DNA from: Marinoscillum sp. MHG1-6
Lineage (GTDB): Bacteria; Bacteroidota; Bacteroidia; Cytophagales; Cyclobacteriaceae
Direction of reading: 5' to 3'
NCBI RefSeq assembly: GCF_024714475.1
Contig: NZ_JAMZMI010000004.1
Location: forward strand, 434,001 to 498,000
DNA: 64,000 nucleotides
Part shown: piece after piece, positions 53,778-63,029 of the stretch
How positions within the stretch are numbered: position 1 is the stretch's first letter
How the letters are laid out: each line of letters begins with the position of its first letter
Translations under genes and position numbers: made by a program
Notes under the pieces: generated by a model
What the model was told of the DNA's origin: nothing
Databases searched by the model: none
Seen by the model: the letters and a program-made list of their open reading frames with translations, nothing else

Positions 53778-54590
53778 CTACTTTTTGGCTTGAGCAAGGA
53801 CCGCCCGAACTGAGCCATGTGTTTTCAATAACGATCGGGCTTCTTCTTCTGAAATATTCAATTCGGCCATGATCATGCGAGCTCCCCTGAACTCCAGTTT
53901 TTGATTGCTCAGTTGCATGTCCACCATTTTATTTCCCCTGATCCTTCCTAACTTGATCATTACGGAAGTGGAAAGCATATTCAGCACCATTTTTTGGGCC
54001 GTTCCTGATTTCATTCTGGTACTTCCGGTAATGAACTCCGGCCCAACAGCCACCTCAATAGCATACTCACAGGCCTGCCCAATCTTCGACCCGGGACTAC
54101 AGGTAATAGCCCCGGTGAGTAAACCTTCCTCTCGCGCCTTCTGAATACCTCCAAGGACATAGGGAGTACTACCGGATGCGGCCAACCCTACAATACTATC
54201 CAGTGAACCAATGCTGTATGCTTCTAAATCTTCCCAGGCCTTTTCTGTATCATCTTCGGCAAATTCGACAGCTTTTCGAATAGCACCATCTCCGCCTGCT
54301 ATGACGCCAACCACAAGTTCATCTGACACGCCAAATGTAGGTGGGCATTCAGAAGCATCCACCACACCCAACCTGCCACTGGTTCCAGAGCCAATGTAAA
54401 ACAATCGCCCTCCATGTTTCATCCTTTCAGCAACGGCATCCACCAGCACAGCAATCTGTGGAAGGCATTGTTGAACCGCCAGAGCAACTTTAGCATCCTC
54501 CTGATTAATGGATTGCAATATTTCTTGCGTAGACATATTTTCAATGTCATTGTAAAGAGAACTATGTTCGGTCGAGGGGAGTTTATCCAT
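53778..54590 (-). CDS. murQ: N-acetylmuramic acid 6-phosphate etherase
   Basis: A 270-residue cytoplasmic lyase that removes the lactyl ether from MurNAc-6-phosphate to give GlcNAc-6-phosphate in cell-wall recycling. The SIS domain carries YIGSGTSGRLGVVDASECPP (with the catalytic Glu) and ITGSTRMKSGTAQKMVLNML, the family signature. The start at 54590 lies eight bases inside the preceding kinase gene, so the two are coupled. It is the last gene of the minus-strand operon. Confidence 0.96.
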   Translation of the reverse strand: MDKLPSTEHSSLYNDIENMSTQEILQSINQEDAKVALAVQQCLPQIAVLVDAVAERMKHGGRLFYIGSGTSGRLGVVDASECPPTFGVSDELVVGVIAGGDGAIRKAVEFAEDDTEKAWEDLEAYSIGSLDSIVGLAASGSTPYVLGGIQKAREEGLLTGAITCSPGSKIGQACEYAIEVAVGPEFITGSTRMKSGTAQKMVLNMLSTSVMIKLGRIRGNKMVDMQLSNQKLEFRGARMIMAELNISEEEARSLLKTHGSVRAVLAQAKK

Positions 54591-55422
54591 ATTGTTGGTG
54601 ATATTTGATCAGATCATCCATTGGTGACTGCAGCACCATGTCGATATATAAGTCTTTTTCGGAGCCTACCTTCCTCAACATCTCATCAAAATGATGAGCG
54701 ATAGACCCTGTGAAACGCCATTTAAGATCCATTAACCTTGGATCATTGTTATACATACTCTTAAAAAACATCCTAAGTCCGTCATAGACCATCTGGTAAA
54801 CATACGGATGTTTTTGCTGCATACTTAGAAACTCGCAAAAGCCGGCTATAACACGGTTAGGGTGATCCTCTTTATAGGCTATATCCAATGCCCTCAATTC
54901 ATCAAAATCAGGAAACTTGAAAAGGAAAGCCTTTTTAACTTCCTCAGGAACCTGTCCCCTCAATAAGGCTGCAATAAAGGTTTTCGCCAGATAAAATCCG
55001 CTCCCCTCATCTCCCAACACATACCCCAGGGATGGAACACGCCTCACAATTTCTCCATCAACACACTCTCCCAGGGCAGCACCTGTTCCCAACACACCAA
55101 TCATCCCATGTTCCTTTCCAAAGGCTGCACGCGCTGAGGCGGTAAGGTCTGATCGTACATGTATCTCACTATCACTGAAAATAGATTTGAGAATTCCCTT
55201 AACTACCTCTGCCCGATCTTCTGAAGCAACACCGGCTCCATAAAAATGAAGGGTATCTATTTCAGAAATCCAATCTGCAAACTTCTGAACAACCTCCTTT
55301 TCAAACTGAATGAAGGTTCCGGAGTTTGGGTTCCAGCCGACCGTATTCAGAAGCTTTATCCCATCAGGACTTAAAAGGCACCAATCCGCCTGTGTGGCTC
55401 CTGCATCTACTATTAGCTTCAT
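54583..55422 (-). CDS. BadF/BadG-type sugar kinase, probable MurNAc/GlcNAc kinase
   Basis: A 279-residue ATPase of the BadF/BadG/BcrA family (ASKHA fold). The N-terminus LIVDAGATQADWCLL is the phosphate-1 loop, MIGVLGTGAALGECVDG is phosphate-2, and SLGYVLGDEGSGFYLAKTFI is the hallmark of N-acetylglucosamine kinase-type members. The gene overlaps murQ by eight bases and the upstream cytochrome b5-like gene by four. This context suggests it phosphorylates MurNAc (MurK-like) so that MurQ can act. The activity is inferred, not shown. Confidence 0.85.
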   Translation of the reverse strand: MKLIVDAGATQADWCLLSPDGIKLLNTVGWNPNSGTFIQFEKEVVQKFADWISEIDTLHFYGAGVASEDRAEVVKGILKSIFSDSEIHVRSDLTASARAAFGKEHGMIGVLGTGAALGECVDGEIVRRVPSLGYVLGDEGSGFYLAKTFIAALLRGQVPEEVKKAFLFKFPDFDELRALDIAYKEDHPNRVIAGFCEFLSMQQKHPYVYQMVYDGLRMFFKSMYNNDPRLMDLKWRFTGSIAHHFDEMLRKVGSEKDLYIDMVLQSPMDDLIKYHQQYG

Positions 55423-55649
55423 GGGATCAATTCTCCTATTTGTTCAAATTTCTCAAATACTCTTTCGGTATGAGGTGCGTCCGGTAACTCATCGGTAAGG
55501 TCCTGCCCAGCCCAATGCTCATAATGCTTACCTTCTCTCCATAATCGACTTTTGGTCACATCATATATGCGACCCTGATAGGCGATCCATACTTCTTCTC
55601 GATCTGACCCATTCCTGAGCGCTAACTGGGATTTTGTGATCTGCCTCAT
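55419..55649 (-). CDS. Small cytochrome b5-like heme/steroid-binding protein
   Basis: A 76-residue protein made of a single cytochrome b5-type domain. The pattern VWIAYQGRIYDVTKSRLWRE, GKHYEHWAGQDLTDELPDAPH and a final EVFEKFEQIGEL-like stretch are characteristic. His residues in GKHYEHWAGQ and DAPH are candidates for heme ligands. No membrane anchor or signal peptide is present, so it is soluble. It overlaps mutS2 upstream and the sugar kinase downstream by four bases each, tying it into the operon. Its role there is unknown. Confidence 0.88.
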   Translation of the reverse strand: MRQITKSQLALRNGSDREEVWIAYQGRIYDVTKSRLWREGKHYEHWAGQDLTDELPDAPHTERVFEKFEQIGELIP

Positions 55650-58021
55650 TTGAACGTCACTATCGTTATGCCACTTCCTCCAAAATCCACATGTTCATCC
55701 ACAGCCGACGCAACGCTTTGATGTCGCCTCAGGTGATTTCTCACTAACTCCCTCAATACACCATGCCCCTTGCCGTGCAATATCCTTACCTGATCGGTTC
55801 CAAGCATCAAAGCCTGGTCGATGTACTCATCCACTTTTCCCAGTGCCTCTTCTGCTCTCACCCCCCTAATATCCAGTTCTCCATTAAATTTCGACATCTT
55901 CTCCAGCATATTGACACCTCCAACCCTACTCGATTTCTTCTTTTCTCCCGAAGAAGCAGATTTGCTGGTTTTTTCTAATTTCTTGAGATCAATGAAGGAA
56001 ATGATATTTCCAAAACGCACCTGCGCCTGCTTGCCTTTTAGGTGCATCACTTCACCGGCAGTATCCTGACCGATGATCGTTACCGCATCACCAGGTTTGA
56101 TCTCCGCCTTCTTAGCCGCCTTGGGCTCTCGCTCCTCCAGACGTTGCTTTTTAAAGGCTTCCAGCCCCTCTCTTGCCTTCCTGGTCTGTTCTTTATCTGC
56201 CTTTTGTTCCTTGATCTGGCGTATGGTGCCTTCAATTTTCTTGTTGGCTTCAGCTAATATCTGACGAGCCTCGTTCTTGGCTTTTTTAAGGATATCTTTT
56301 CGCTCCTCCTGCACCATTTTTCTCACCTCCTCATAATCCTTTCGGATCTCAAAGATCTCTTTTTCGCTCTTCTCTGCCTTCTTATTGAGTTGACGATACT
56401 TGTTTCGTTCCTTTTCCAGATCATTCAGCAAAAACTCATAATCAACCTGGTGACTACCGATCTTGGTTTTCGCATCTTCAATCAGGAGTTTAGGGAGTCC
56501 GATCTTTTTTGCAATTTCAAAAGCGAAGGAACTTCCCGGCTTGCCTATTTCCAGTTCAAATAAGGGCTCCAACTCTGCTACATCATATTTCATGGCTCCA
56601 TTGATCACCCCCATATTGTTTTCAGCAAATTTTTTAAGGTTTTGATAGTGCGTGGTCACCACTCCAAAGGCCTTTTTTCGATGCAATTCGTTTAGGATAG
56701 ACTCGGCAATGGCACCACCAAACTGAGGCTCGGTCCCTGTACCAAACTCATCTATCAGGAACAAGCTATCTCTGTCAGCCATTTCATTGAAATACTTCAT
56801 GGCTGTAAGGTGAGAACTGTAGGTACTTAAGTCGTTTTCAAGTGACTGAGTATCTCCTATATCCAGAAAAACACTTCTGAAAATTCCAAATTCAGACCTT
56901 TCATCTACCGGCACCATGAATCCGCACTGAAACATATACTGGATCAGGCCAACTGTTTTAAGTGCTACGGATTTACCCCCGGCATTTGGTCCGGAGATAA
57001 CCAGGATGCGATTTTCCTGCCGATTGAGTCTCAAAGAAAGTGGTATGGTCGGCTTTCCACTGGCATTATGAGATAACCACAATAAGGGGTGTCGAGCTTC
57101 CATCCAGTGTACCACCGGATATTTCTGCGTTTTTGGTTTGACGGCCTCTATCTCTTGTGAAAAAACAGCTTTGGCATGTATAAAATCCAATAAACCAAGA
57201 AAAAAAGTACCCTTCTCAATATCCTTTAAGGAAGACCTTAATAAATCGGTCAGCCTTGTAAGGATTCTTGCAATCTCCCGACGTTCCTGATAGAGTAATT
57301 CCCTAACCTCATTGTTCAACTGAAGGGTATCAGTTGGTTCCAAATAGACTGTTTGACCGGTAGAGGATTCATCATGGACAAACCCCTGGATTCTGCGCTT
57401 ATTCTCAGCCCTAATTGGAATCACCAATCGACCTTCTCGAATGGTCACAATACTATCTTCGTCAGTCAGCTTATCATGTATCGCCTTCTTAAGAATCTTG
57501 TTGATAGCTGTTCGAACCTCTCTTTCCTTTTTGACAAGTAGATTGCGAATTGCTTCAAGTTCGGGACTGGCATTATCTCTCACCAGACCTCTTTCATCTA
57601 CGATTCGGTCTATCTCATTGATCAGGTTCTGATCGGAAATAAAGCCAAGCGTAAGCTTAAATAGTTCAGGTGATTGGGTTTGACGTTTTTTGAGGAACTG
57701 AGTCCACTCATACAACGTACGAAGTGTGGATTTAATAATCCCAAATTCTTCCGCCTGGAGAAATACTCCGGCAACTTTAGAGCGCTTCAAAAAGGCTCTG
57801 ATGTCCATGAATTCCCTCGAAGGCACATTTTCTCCTCCGGAAAGAATTTGAAGCATTTCATCCGTCTGGTTCAACCAGAGCATGACCTCATCTAATTTCG
57901 ATGACGGCTTCACGCGGCTGACATACTCTTCTCCGGCCGGGGTATGGCATTTCTGCCTCACCATTTCCAGCACCTGATCAAACCCTAACTTATTCTCGTA
58001 ATCCTTGGGGAATATCAGCAT
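55646..58021 (-). CDS. mutS2: DNA mismatch-repair-like endonuclease MutS2
   Basis: A 791-residue ATPase that resolves branched or stalled nucleic-acid structures and, in some bacteria, collided ribosomes. The core domain leads to Walker A GPNAGGKS (Lys350 at the P-loop), DIGDTQSLENDLSTYSSHL and LFLIDEFGTGTEP (Walker B). A coiled-coil/KOW-like linker (about 515-690) and a C-terminal Smr domain (about 712-791) with LDIRGVRAEEAL and ILHGKGHGVLRE follow. The start is three bases after the DUF4296 gene. The architecture is complete. Confidence 0.96.
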   Translation of the reverse strand: MLIFPKDYENKLGFDQVLEMVRQKCHTPAGEEYVSRVKPSSKLDEVMLWLNQTDEMLQILSGGENVPSREFMDIRAFLKRSKVAGVFLQAEEFGIIKSTLRTLYEWTQFLKKRQTQSPELFKLTLGFISDQNLINEIDRIVDERGLVRDNASPELEAIRNLLVKKEREVRTAINKILKKAIHDKLTDEDSIVTIREGRLVIPIRAENKRRIQGFVHDESSTGQTVYLEPTDTLQLNNEVRELLYQERREIARILTRLTDLLRSSLKDIEKGTFFLGLLDFIHAKAVFSQEIEAVKPKTQKYPVVHWMEARHPLLWLSHNASGKPTIPLSLRLNRQENRILVISGPNAGGKSVALKTVGLIQYMFQCGFMVPVDERSEFGIFRSVFLDIGDTQSLENDLSTYSSHLTAMKYFNEMADRDSLFLIDEFGTGTEPQFGGAIAESILNELHRKKAFGVVTTHYQNLKKFAENNMGVINGAMKYDVAELEPLFELEIGKPGSSFAFEIAKKIGLPKLLIEDAKTKIGSHQVDYEFLLNDLEKERNKYRQLNKKAEKSEKEIFEIRKDYEEVRKMVQEERKDILKKAKNEARQILAEANKKIEGTIRQIKEQKADKEQTRKAREGLEAFKKQRLEEREPKAAKKAEIKPGDAVTIIGQDTAGEVMHLKGKQAQVRFGNIISFIDLKKLEKTSKSASSGEKKKSSRVGGVNMLEKMSKFNGELDIRGVRAEEALGKVDEYIDQALMLGTDQVRILHGKGHGVLRELVRNHLRRHQSVASAVDEHVDFGGSGITIVTFK

Positions 58022-58024
58022 AAA

Positions 58025-58387
58025 CTATTTTAACGTCGATCTTTTCTCTCTACTCAGCAAAGTGTCTACTACCTCATTGTACACCTTCTCAAATTTCTTT
58101 GGATTGGAAAAGTAGTGCTTTAAACTATTCTCGTACTGCTCAGGTGAGATATTCAAACTATCCAACAACATAGTTTCATAGTGCTGATAAAGCTTTTCAG
58201 CCGAATCACTTTTAAGGTACAATTTATAAATCTTAGCTTCCAAAATATGAACTTCGGTCATTACCCTTGCCATCTCAGATTTACTCAACACTTCACCGTA
58301 ATCTTCCGTATTGTTTTGAGAGCAACCAAGAAGCAGCAATAGACCTATAACAAGTATTTTCTTCACAGGATTCTTTTCATGATACAA
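58025..58387 (-). CDS. DUF4296 lipoprotein
   Basis: A 120-residue lipoprotein with signal ending LLLLGC. The mature part LSKSEMARVMTEVHILEAKI followed by a helix with FEKVYNEVVDTLLSREK fits DUF4296, a small helical family restricted to Bacteroidota. The start could be the ATG at 58387 or a GTG at 58366 (VKKILVIGLLLLLGC), which makes a tighter signal. It is the first gene of the operon with mutS2, cytochrome b5-like, kinase and murQ. It is divergent from the DUF58 cluster. Confidence 0.85.
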   Translation of the reverse strand: MYHEKNPVKKILVIGLLLLLGCSQNNTEDYGEVLSKSEMARVMTEVHILEAKIYKLYLKSDSAEKLYQHYETMLLDSLNISPEQYENSLKHYFSNPKKFEKVYNEVVDTLLSREKRSTLK

Positions 58388-58481
58388 GATACATGACAGT
58401 TGATTTTCAAATGTCTAAAAATTCAGAACGAGGTTTTCACACATTTTAACATGTCAAACCTCCAAAACTGTTCAATTGATA

Positions 58482-58489
58482 TATTTTTG
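58482..58489 (+). promoter_or_regulatory. Bacteroidota -7 promoter element before the DUF58 cluster
   Basis: TATTTTTG fits TAnnTTTG and lies 19 bases before the DUF58 start, implying a short leader. It marks the DUF58 gene as first in its transcript. Confidence 0.42.
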
Positions 58490-58508
58490 AATCCCAAAAT
58501 TACTCCGC

Positions 58509-59393
58509 ATGAAGGATATCCTCAAAAAGCTCCGTAAATATGAGATCAGAATCCGAAAGGCGATCAACTCGCAGATGCAAGGGGACTTTCATTCTATCTT
58601 CAAAGGATCCGGTTTGGAGTTCGACGATGTGCGTTCTTACCAGTACGGGGATGACATTCGAACTATCGACTGGAACGTAAGCGCAAAGGGGCATGGAACC
58701 TTTGTGAAAACCTATATCGAGGAAAAGGAACAAACTGTACTTTTTGTGCTGGATGTGTCTGCATCTCAGGAAATTGGCGAAGAAGGCAACCAGAAAATTG
58801 ACCTTGGAAAAGAGTTGGCTGCGCTATTGTCTATGTCGGCCATCAAGGAAAGTAGTCAGGTTGGGTTGTTATGCTTTTCGGACCAAAAGGAAAAATTCAT
58901 CAAGCCGGCTAAAGGGTCCAAACACATGTATCAAATTCTTTCGGGAATATTTAACCTCAAGCCCAAATCCCGAAAAACTAATCTGGATTTAGCTATCAGA
59001 ACAACGCTGAGCTTGCTTAGGAAAAGAGCCGTGATCTTCCTTATTTCTGATTTCATCGATGAAGGTTTTGAACATAGCATGAAAGGTTTGGCAAGGAAGC
59101 ATGACCTTGTTGTCATTCAACTAAAAGACAAGCGAGAAAGCGCCATGCCCGGACTGGGTATCATTCCTTTATTTGAAAAAGAATCCGGAAAAACCGTATG
59201 GATCAATTCTTCCTCCGGTGACTTTAGAAATACTTTCAACAATACGAACAAGAAAAATAGTGATCAACTCGAAAGTTTTTGTAGCAGAAATGATGTGAAC
59301 TACGTTTCCATCGAGACGGGTGAAGATTATGTCCCGAAACTTATCAGGATGTTTAGACATAGAAATAAATCGAGTATTCAACGTGCGAAATAA
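58509..59393 (+). CDS. DUF58 (MoxR-associated) protein
   Basis: A 294-residue protein of the DUF58 family, which has a VWA-like fold. The conserved SGLEFDDVRSYQYGDDIRTI and DWNVSAKG, followed by VLFVLDVSASQ, are the family hallmarks. DUF58 proteins usually act with a MoxR AAA+ ATPase in the Bat/aerotolerance type clusters that assemble or stress-protect envelope proteins. No moxR gene lies in this cluster here. The gene overlaps the next one by 11 bases. Confidence 0.92.
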   Translation: MKDILKKLRKYEIRIRKAINSQMQGDFHSIFKGSGLEFDDVRSYQYGDDIRTIDWNVSAKGHGTFVKTYIEEKEQTVLFVLDVSASQEIGEEGNQKIDLGKELAALLSMSAIKESSQVGLLCFSDQKEKFIKPAKGSKHMYQILSGIFNLKPKSRKTNLDLAIRTTLSLLRKRAVIFLISDFIDEGFEHSMKGLARKHDLVVIQLKDKRESAMPGLGIIPLFEKESGKTVWINSSSGDFRNTFNNTNKKNSDQLESFCSRNDVNYVSIETGEDYVPKLIRMFRHRNKSSIQRAK

Positions 59394-60279
59394 CCTACTC
59401 CTCTTTTTATTGGTGTTGCTTTCTCTGAACTGCTTTTCGCAAAAGCTGGAAGTCAGAGGTGGTTTTGTTCAGGATCATTTCGAGCTGGGGGACGAAGTGC
59501 AGTATTATCTGACTGCCACCTATCCTGACCACATGAACCTGTTCTTTCCCGACAGCACCTACAACTTTTCCCCTTTTGAGTATTCTGCAAAGAACTATTA
59601 CCCTTCTAAAAGGCTACCTTCAGGCCAGGTTTATGACACAGCGATCTATACCCTTCAATGCTACGAAATAGACCCTTCTCAGGGGCTCAGCGTGCCTGTG
59701 ATCATCCTTTCACCTAAAGGGGACAGCACCAAAATATTTACTAAAGCGGATACCATCTTATTCTACGAACTGGCACCAGTGGTGACTGACACCACCAGCC
59801 TCCGCACCAACGTGGCCTACACAGAGGTGGATACCCTATTCAATTTTCCGCTTTTGTGGATCTCCCTGGGAGTGGTGGTTGTGTTAGCACTGGTCACATT
59901 CCTGATCTTTGGCAAGAAAATCAGGAGGATTCTCAAACTCAAAAAATTGAAAAAGGACTACATCCGCTTTTCAGAAGAACTCACTCAATACATCCGTACA
60001 TTAAAAGAAAACCCTGATAAAATTACGGCTGAAAGAGCCCTTGTGTCCTGGAAAAATTTTTCAGAGCGGCTGGAAGACAAACCTTACTCCAGAATGACTA
60101 CCAGGGAAATTCTTGGCTTTGGCTACACAGCAGAATTAGACGAGCCGCTTAGAGGCATTGACAAATGCATTTATGGAGGCGCTACAGACAAAGAGCTGTA
60201 TCGACATTTTCAGAGTATTGAGGACTTTACTCAACATAGATATACAATAACAGTAGACGAGATCAAAAACAGCAAATAG
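59383..60279 (+). CDS. Exported protein with single transmembrane helix, Bat-cluster type
   Basis: A 298-residue protein. The GTG at 59383 gives a proper signal peptide (VRNNLLLFLLVLLSLNCFSQ); an upstream GTG at 59320 would place non-signal residues in front. A beta-rich extracytoplasmic part (about 22-160) precedes one membrane helix (about 165-190), followed by a basic, helical cytoplasmic tail. It has the layout of BatD/DUF4381-like proteins, but the family is not certain. It overlaps DUF58 by 11 bases and is separated from the VWA gene by one base, so all three form an operon. Confidence 0.78.
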   Translation: MRNNLLLFLLVLLSLNCFSQKLEVRGGFVQDHFELGDEVQYYLTATYPDHMNLFFPDSTYNFSPFEYSAKNYYPSKRLPSGQVYDTAIYTLQCYEIDPSQGLSVPVIILSPKGDSTKIFTKADTILFYELAPVVTDTTSLRTNVAYTEVDTLFNFPLLWISLGVVVVLALVTFLIFGKKIRRILKLKKLKKDYIRFSEELTQYIRTLKENPDKITAERALVSWKNFSERLEDKPYSRMTTREILGFGYTAELDEPLRGIDKCIYGGATDKELYRHFQSIEDFTQHRYTITVDEIKNSK

Positions 60280-60280
60280 A

Positions 60281-61321
60281 ATGGTATTGGCAGATTCTAT
60301 GTTTTCACTTCGATGGTTCCGACCTGAAACACTACAATCATTTGATTGGGAGGCTCCTTTCTGGTTTTACCTGATCCCGGTAGCAATTCTCATCTTACTG
60401 ATCCGCTGGTTGGTTATTCAAAAACTGACCCGGAAAATGCCGATTGCATTGATCAAAAAGGATATCAAAAACGATCCAATTAGCATATTAAGGTTTCTAC
60501 CACCGCTGCTTTTTGCATTAAGTCTGCTATTAATAATTGTGGCTCTGGCCCGGCCTCAATCCACCAATGAGCAGGTGGAACAGTGGAGTGAAGGAATTGA
60601 TATCATGCTGGTCATAGATATTTCTCAATCTATGGAACTACAGGATTTTGAACCCAACCGCCTTCAGGCCGCTAAGGAAGTGGCCGAAAACTTCGTGAAA
60701 GGCCGTTTTCAAGACCGTATTGGATTGGTCGTATTCTCAGGAGACGCTTATTCCCGTGCTCCTTTGACTACAGATTATGACTTGCTCAACAACTACATTG
60801 ATGAAATTGAATTTGATCTAATCGAAAACCGTGGAACGGCCATAGGCAGTGCCATAGCCGTGGGCACCAATCGCCTCAGGGAATCAAATTCTAAATCACG
60901 CGTTATGATTCTTTTGAGTGACGGTGAAAATACCGCCGGCAATATTGACCCAATTACCGCGGCGAAGCTTGCCCAGGCTTACAATATCAAGATCTATACA
61001 ATTGCCATCGGTAAAGAAGGTCGGGTACCTTTCGGGCGAGATCCATTTGGCCGGGTTCGGTACGTGGAGAACAATCTGGATGAAACCACCCTTAGAGAGA
61101 TTGCCAAAATTGGAAGTGGTAACTTTTATCGTGTAACCGACAAGTCCGCTTTGGAGCAGGTATTCTCACAGATAGACCAACTTGAGAAAGCTGAGATCAA
61201 AGAATCCCGATACAAGGACACTACCGATTTCTATCTCATTTATTTAAAATGGGCTATTCTTCTCCTTCTATGCTGGCTTTTGCTAAAGTCTACTTTCATG
61301 ACGAATGCCCTTTCTGATTAA
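60281..61321 (+). CDS. BatA-like von Willebrand factor A membrane protein
   Basis: A 346-residue protein with membrane helices near both ends (about 28-45, 68-90 and 318-340) around a VWA domain. The metal-adhesion site DISQS is at residues 113-117, with a downstream LTTDYDLLN and LLSDGENTAGN completing the MIDAS set. BatA/BatB proteins occur with MoxR and DUF58 in aerotolerance operons of Bacteroidota. A start at residue 7 (MFSLRWFRPETL) is also possible. It ends the three-gene operon. Confidence 0.9.
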   Translation: MVLADSMFSLRWFRPETLQSFDWEAPFWFYLIPVAILILLIRWLVIQKLTRKMPIALIKKDIKNDPISILRFLPPLLFALSLLLIIVALARPQSTNEQVEQWSEGIDIMLVIDISQSMELQDFEPNRLQAAKEVAENFVKGRFQDRIGLVVFSGDAYSRAPLTTDYDLLNNYIDEIEFDLIENRGTAIGSAIAVGTNRLRESNSKSRVMILLSDGENTAGNIDPITAAKLAQAYNIKIYTIAIGKEGRVPFGRDPFGRVRYVENNLDETTLREIAKIGSGNFYRVTDKSALEQVFSQIDQLEKAEIKESRYKDTTDFYLIYLKWAILLLLCWLLLKSTFMTNALSD

Positions 61322-61397
61322 TCTGTATCATTAGCTACCTTGACATAAATCATTGATAATTAGCGCTTTTTTTCTTAAATAGAATAAAAAAAAGGCC

Positions 61398-62030
61398 ATG
61401 AAAAATAGATATATCGGGTATTTAGCATTTCTGATCTTCGCTTTTAGTTCATTTTACCTTGGCTCCAGAATTCACCTGACCTACGCATCACACCATTCAT
61501 CCTTGAGTGATGATAATATGGAAACCGATATGTACCTGCAAAACGCACGGTATTATATTCACGATAATGTCTTTGATCGAAGCACTTACCACATTGATCA
61601 GGCTAAAAAATCACTGAGACGATTGGAAGAGGATATTGACATAGAAAGTGGACAGGAGATAGAAGATGCCATCAACTCCCTGAATAAGATTGAAAGAGAG
61701 ATCGTTGAAAATAAGTTTGAACCTAGTGACATGAATAAGGCCTTTGCTAAAACTCTGGAGACCGTAGCACTGGCCGAGTTGAGAATTTCTGAGCGATATG
61801 CTGAATCCGCCAATTTAGATATTGCTCAGGTGGCCCTAAAATATGCTAAACTGCACCTTAGGAACGCCATGGAATACGAGCATCTGCCCAATAAAACTTA
61901 TGATCTGAAGGTTTATCAGCAAATTGACTCTCTAATCGAGTCACCGGAGATTTCACCCATAGAGATTTCAAACAAACTGGATGAAATGATCCGTGAAATG
62001 AATGAGATTATTGCTTTGAACGATAATTGA
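61398..62030 (+). CDS. Exported helical protein of unknown function
   Basis: A 210-residue protein with an N-terminal hydrophobic segment (about 6-25) that may be a signal or anchor. The rest is predicted to be almost entirely helical, with charged heptad-like stretches (KKSLRRLEEDIDIESGQEIE, AINSLNKIEREIVENKFEPS). No family recognised. It is separated by 76 bases from the VWA gene and may belong to the same transcript. The stop directly abuts the stop of the convergent LysE-type gene. Confidence 0.72.
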   Translation: MKNRYIGYLAFLIFAFSSFYLGSRIHLTYASHHSSLSDDNMETDMYLQNARYYIHDNVFDRSTYHIDQAKKSLRRLEEDIDIESGQEIEDAINSLNKIEREIVENKFEPSDMNKAFAKTLETVALAELRISERYAESANLDIAQVALKYAKLHLRNAMEYEHLPNKTYDLKVYQQIDSLIESPEISPIEISNKLDEMIREMNEIIALNDN

Positions 62031-62675
62031 TTATGGGATCATCGAAGTGACCTGCACTCCGTTTTCGAACAGGTAAAAAATTATTCGTATTCCAAATAGA
62101 ATAAGGATAAGTCCAACTGATCGGTTCATGATCAAAATAGACCTTGGAGTGATCACTGACCTTAGTCGATTGGCTAGAAAAGCCTTCGCCAGATCCATGG
62201 TCAGGATGGTAGTCAAGACTCCTGAAAAGAAAATTATTTGCTGATTAAGCGAGTAGTCGTGTTTTACACTAACAATGCCAATAATACCAATCCAAAACAG
62301 CAAGATAAATGGATTCAAACCATTCAGTAGTATCCCTTTTAGAATATACTTTAAATGGCCTGAGTCAATTTTACTATCAGATGTGACCTTATAAATTCGA
62401 GGTTTCCTATACCAGCTATAAATACCGTAAGCGATCAAAACTATAGTGCCGCCTATAGCAATCCACATCCTTACCCCGTCTCTCTCCAATAGAGACATGA
62501 GCCCAAACACGGAACAAGCAACGTAAATAATGTCACTCAGGGATATCCCCACTGCCAAAAAGATAGCCTTGCTCAGCCCTTTCTGAACGCTCGTCTGAAT
62601 CAGGGAAAAGAAACCCGGACCAAACGAAAAGATGAAAATCAACCCGAATATCAGCCCATTGATATATGGTGGCAT
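62031..62675 (-). CDS. LysE/RhtB-family translocator
   Basis: A 214-residue membrane protein with six predicted helices. The N-terminal GLIFGLIFIFSFGPGFFSLI and LSKAIFLAVGISLSDIIYVA match the LysE amino-acid exporter family, and GILLNGLNPFILLFWIGII is the conserved central region. Substrate is unknown, as usual for this family. Its stop abuts the stop of the previous gene with no spacer, so transcription must end inside it. Confidence 0.9.
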   Translation of the reverse strand: MPPYINGLIFGLIFIFSFGPGFFSLIQTSVQKGLSKAIFLAVGISLSDIIYVACSVFGLMSLLERDGVRMWIAIGGTIVLIAYGIYSWYRKPRIYKVTSDSKIDSGHLKYILKGILLNGLNPFILLFWIGIIGIVSVKHDYSLNQQIIFFSGVLTTILTMDLAKAFLANRLRSVITPRSILIMNRSVGLILILFGIRIIFYLFENGVQVTSMIP

Positions 62676-63029
62676 TAAACTCTGGTTAGGTGATGATGGT
62701 TTACCAAAATATACCTCTAATAATGTTAGAAGGCAAGATGTCCACTTATATGCCTCAAAGTCATGAGAATTCCGTAATCATCTTAGCGACGCAAACTTAA
62801 TAACATCCCTAATAAGTTTAAGCTATGTCAAGGTATTTGTATTCTGCTATCAACCAAATTAAAGACATCCCGGGTTCACTTTCATCGGTACCAAAACCTC
62901 AATAAATCACTTCATTTAAAAAGGATAATAATTACTGATTATCTACACGTTAGGAACTTATCGCAATTATTTGATGGCCGCAGCAAATCAATCACTCCTC
63001 CTTCTCTAAGATTAATTTTATTTTTGAGG
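62676..63029. other. Intergenic region before yggS
   Basis: About 350 bases between divergent genes. A 26-codon open frame at 62825-62905 (MSRYLYSAINQIKDIPGSLS) may be chance or a gene remnant. A TATTTTTG box at 63019-63026 sits only three bases before the yggS ATG, too close for a normal leader. Nothing else stands out. Confidence 0.5.
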
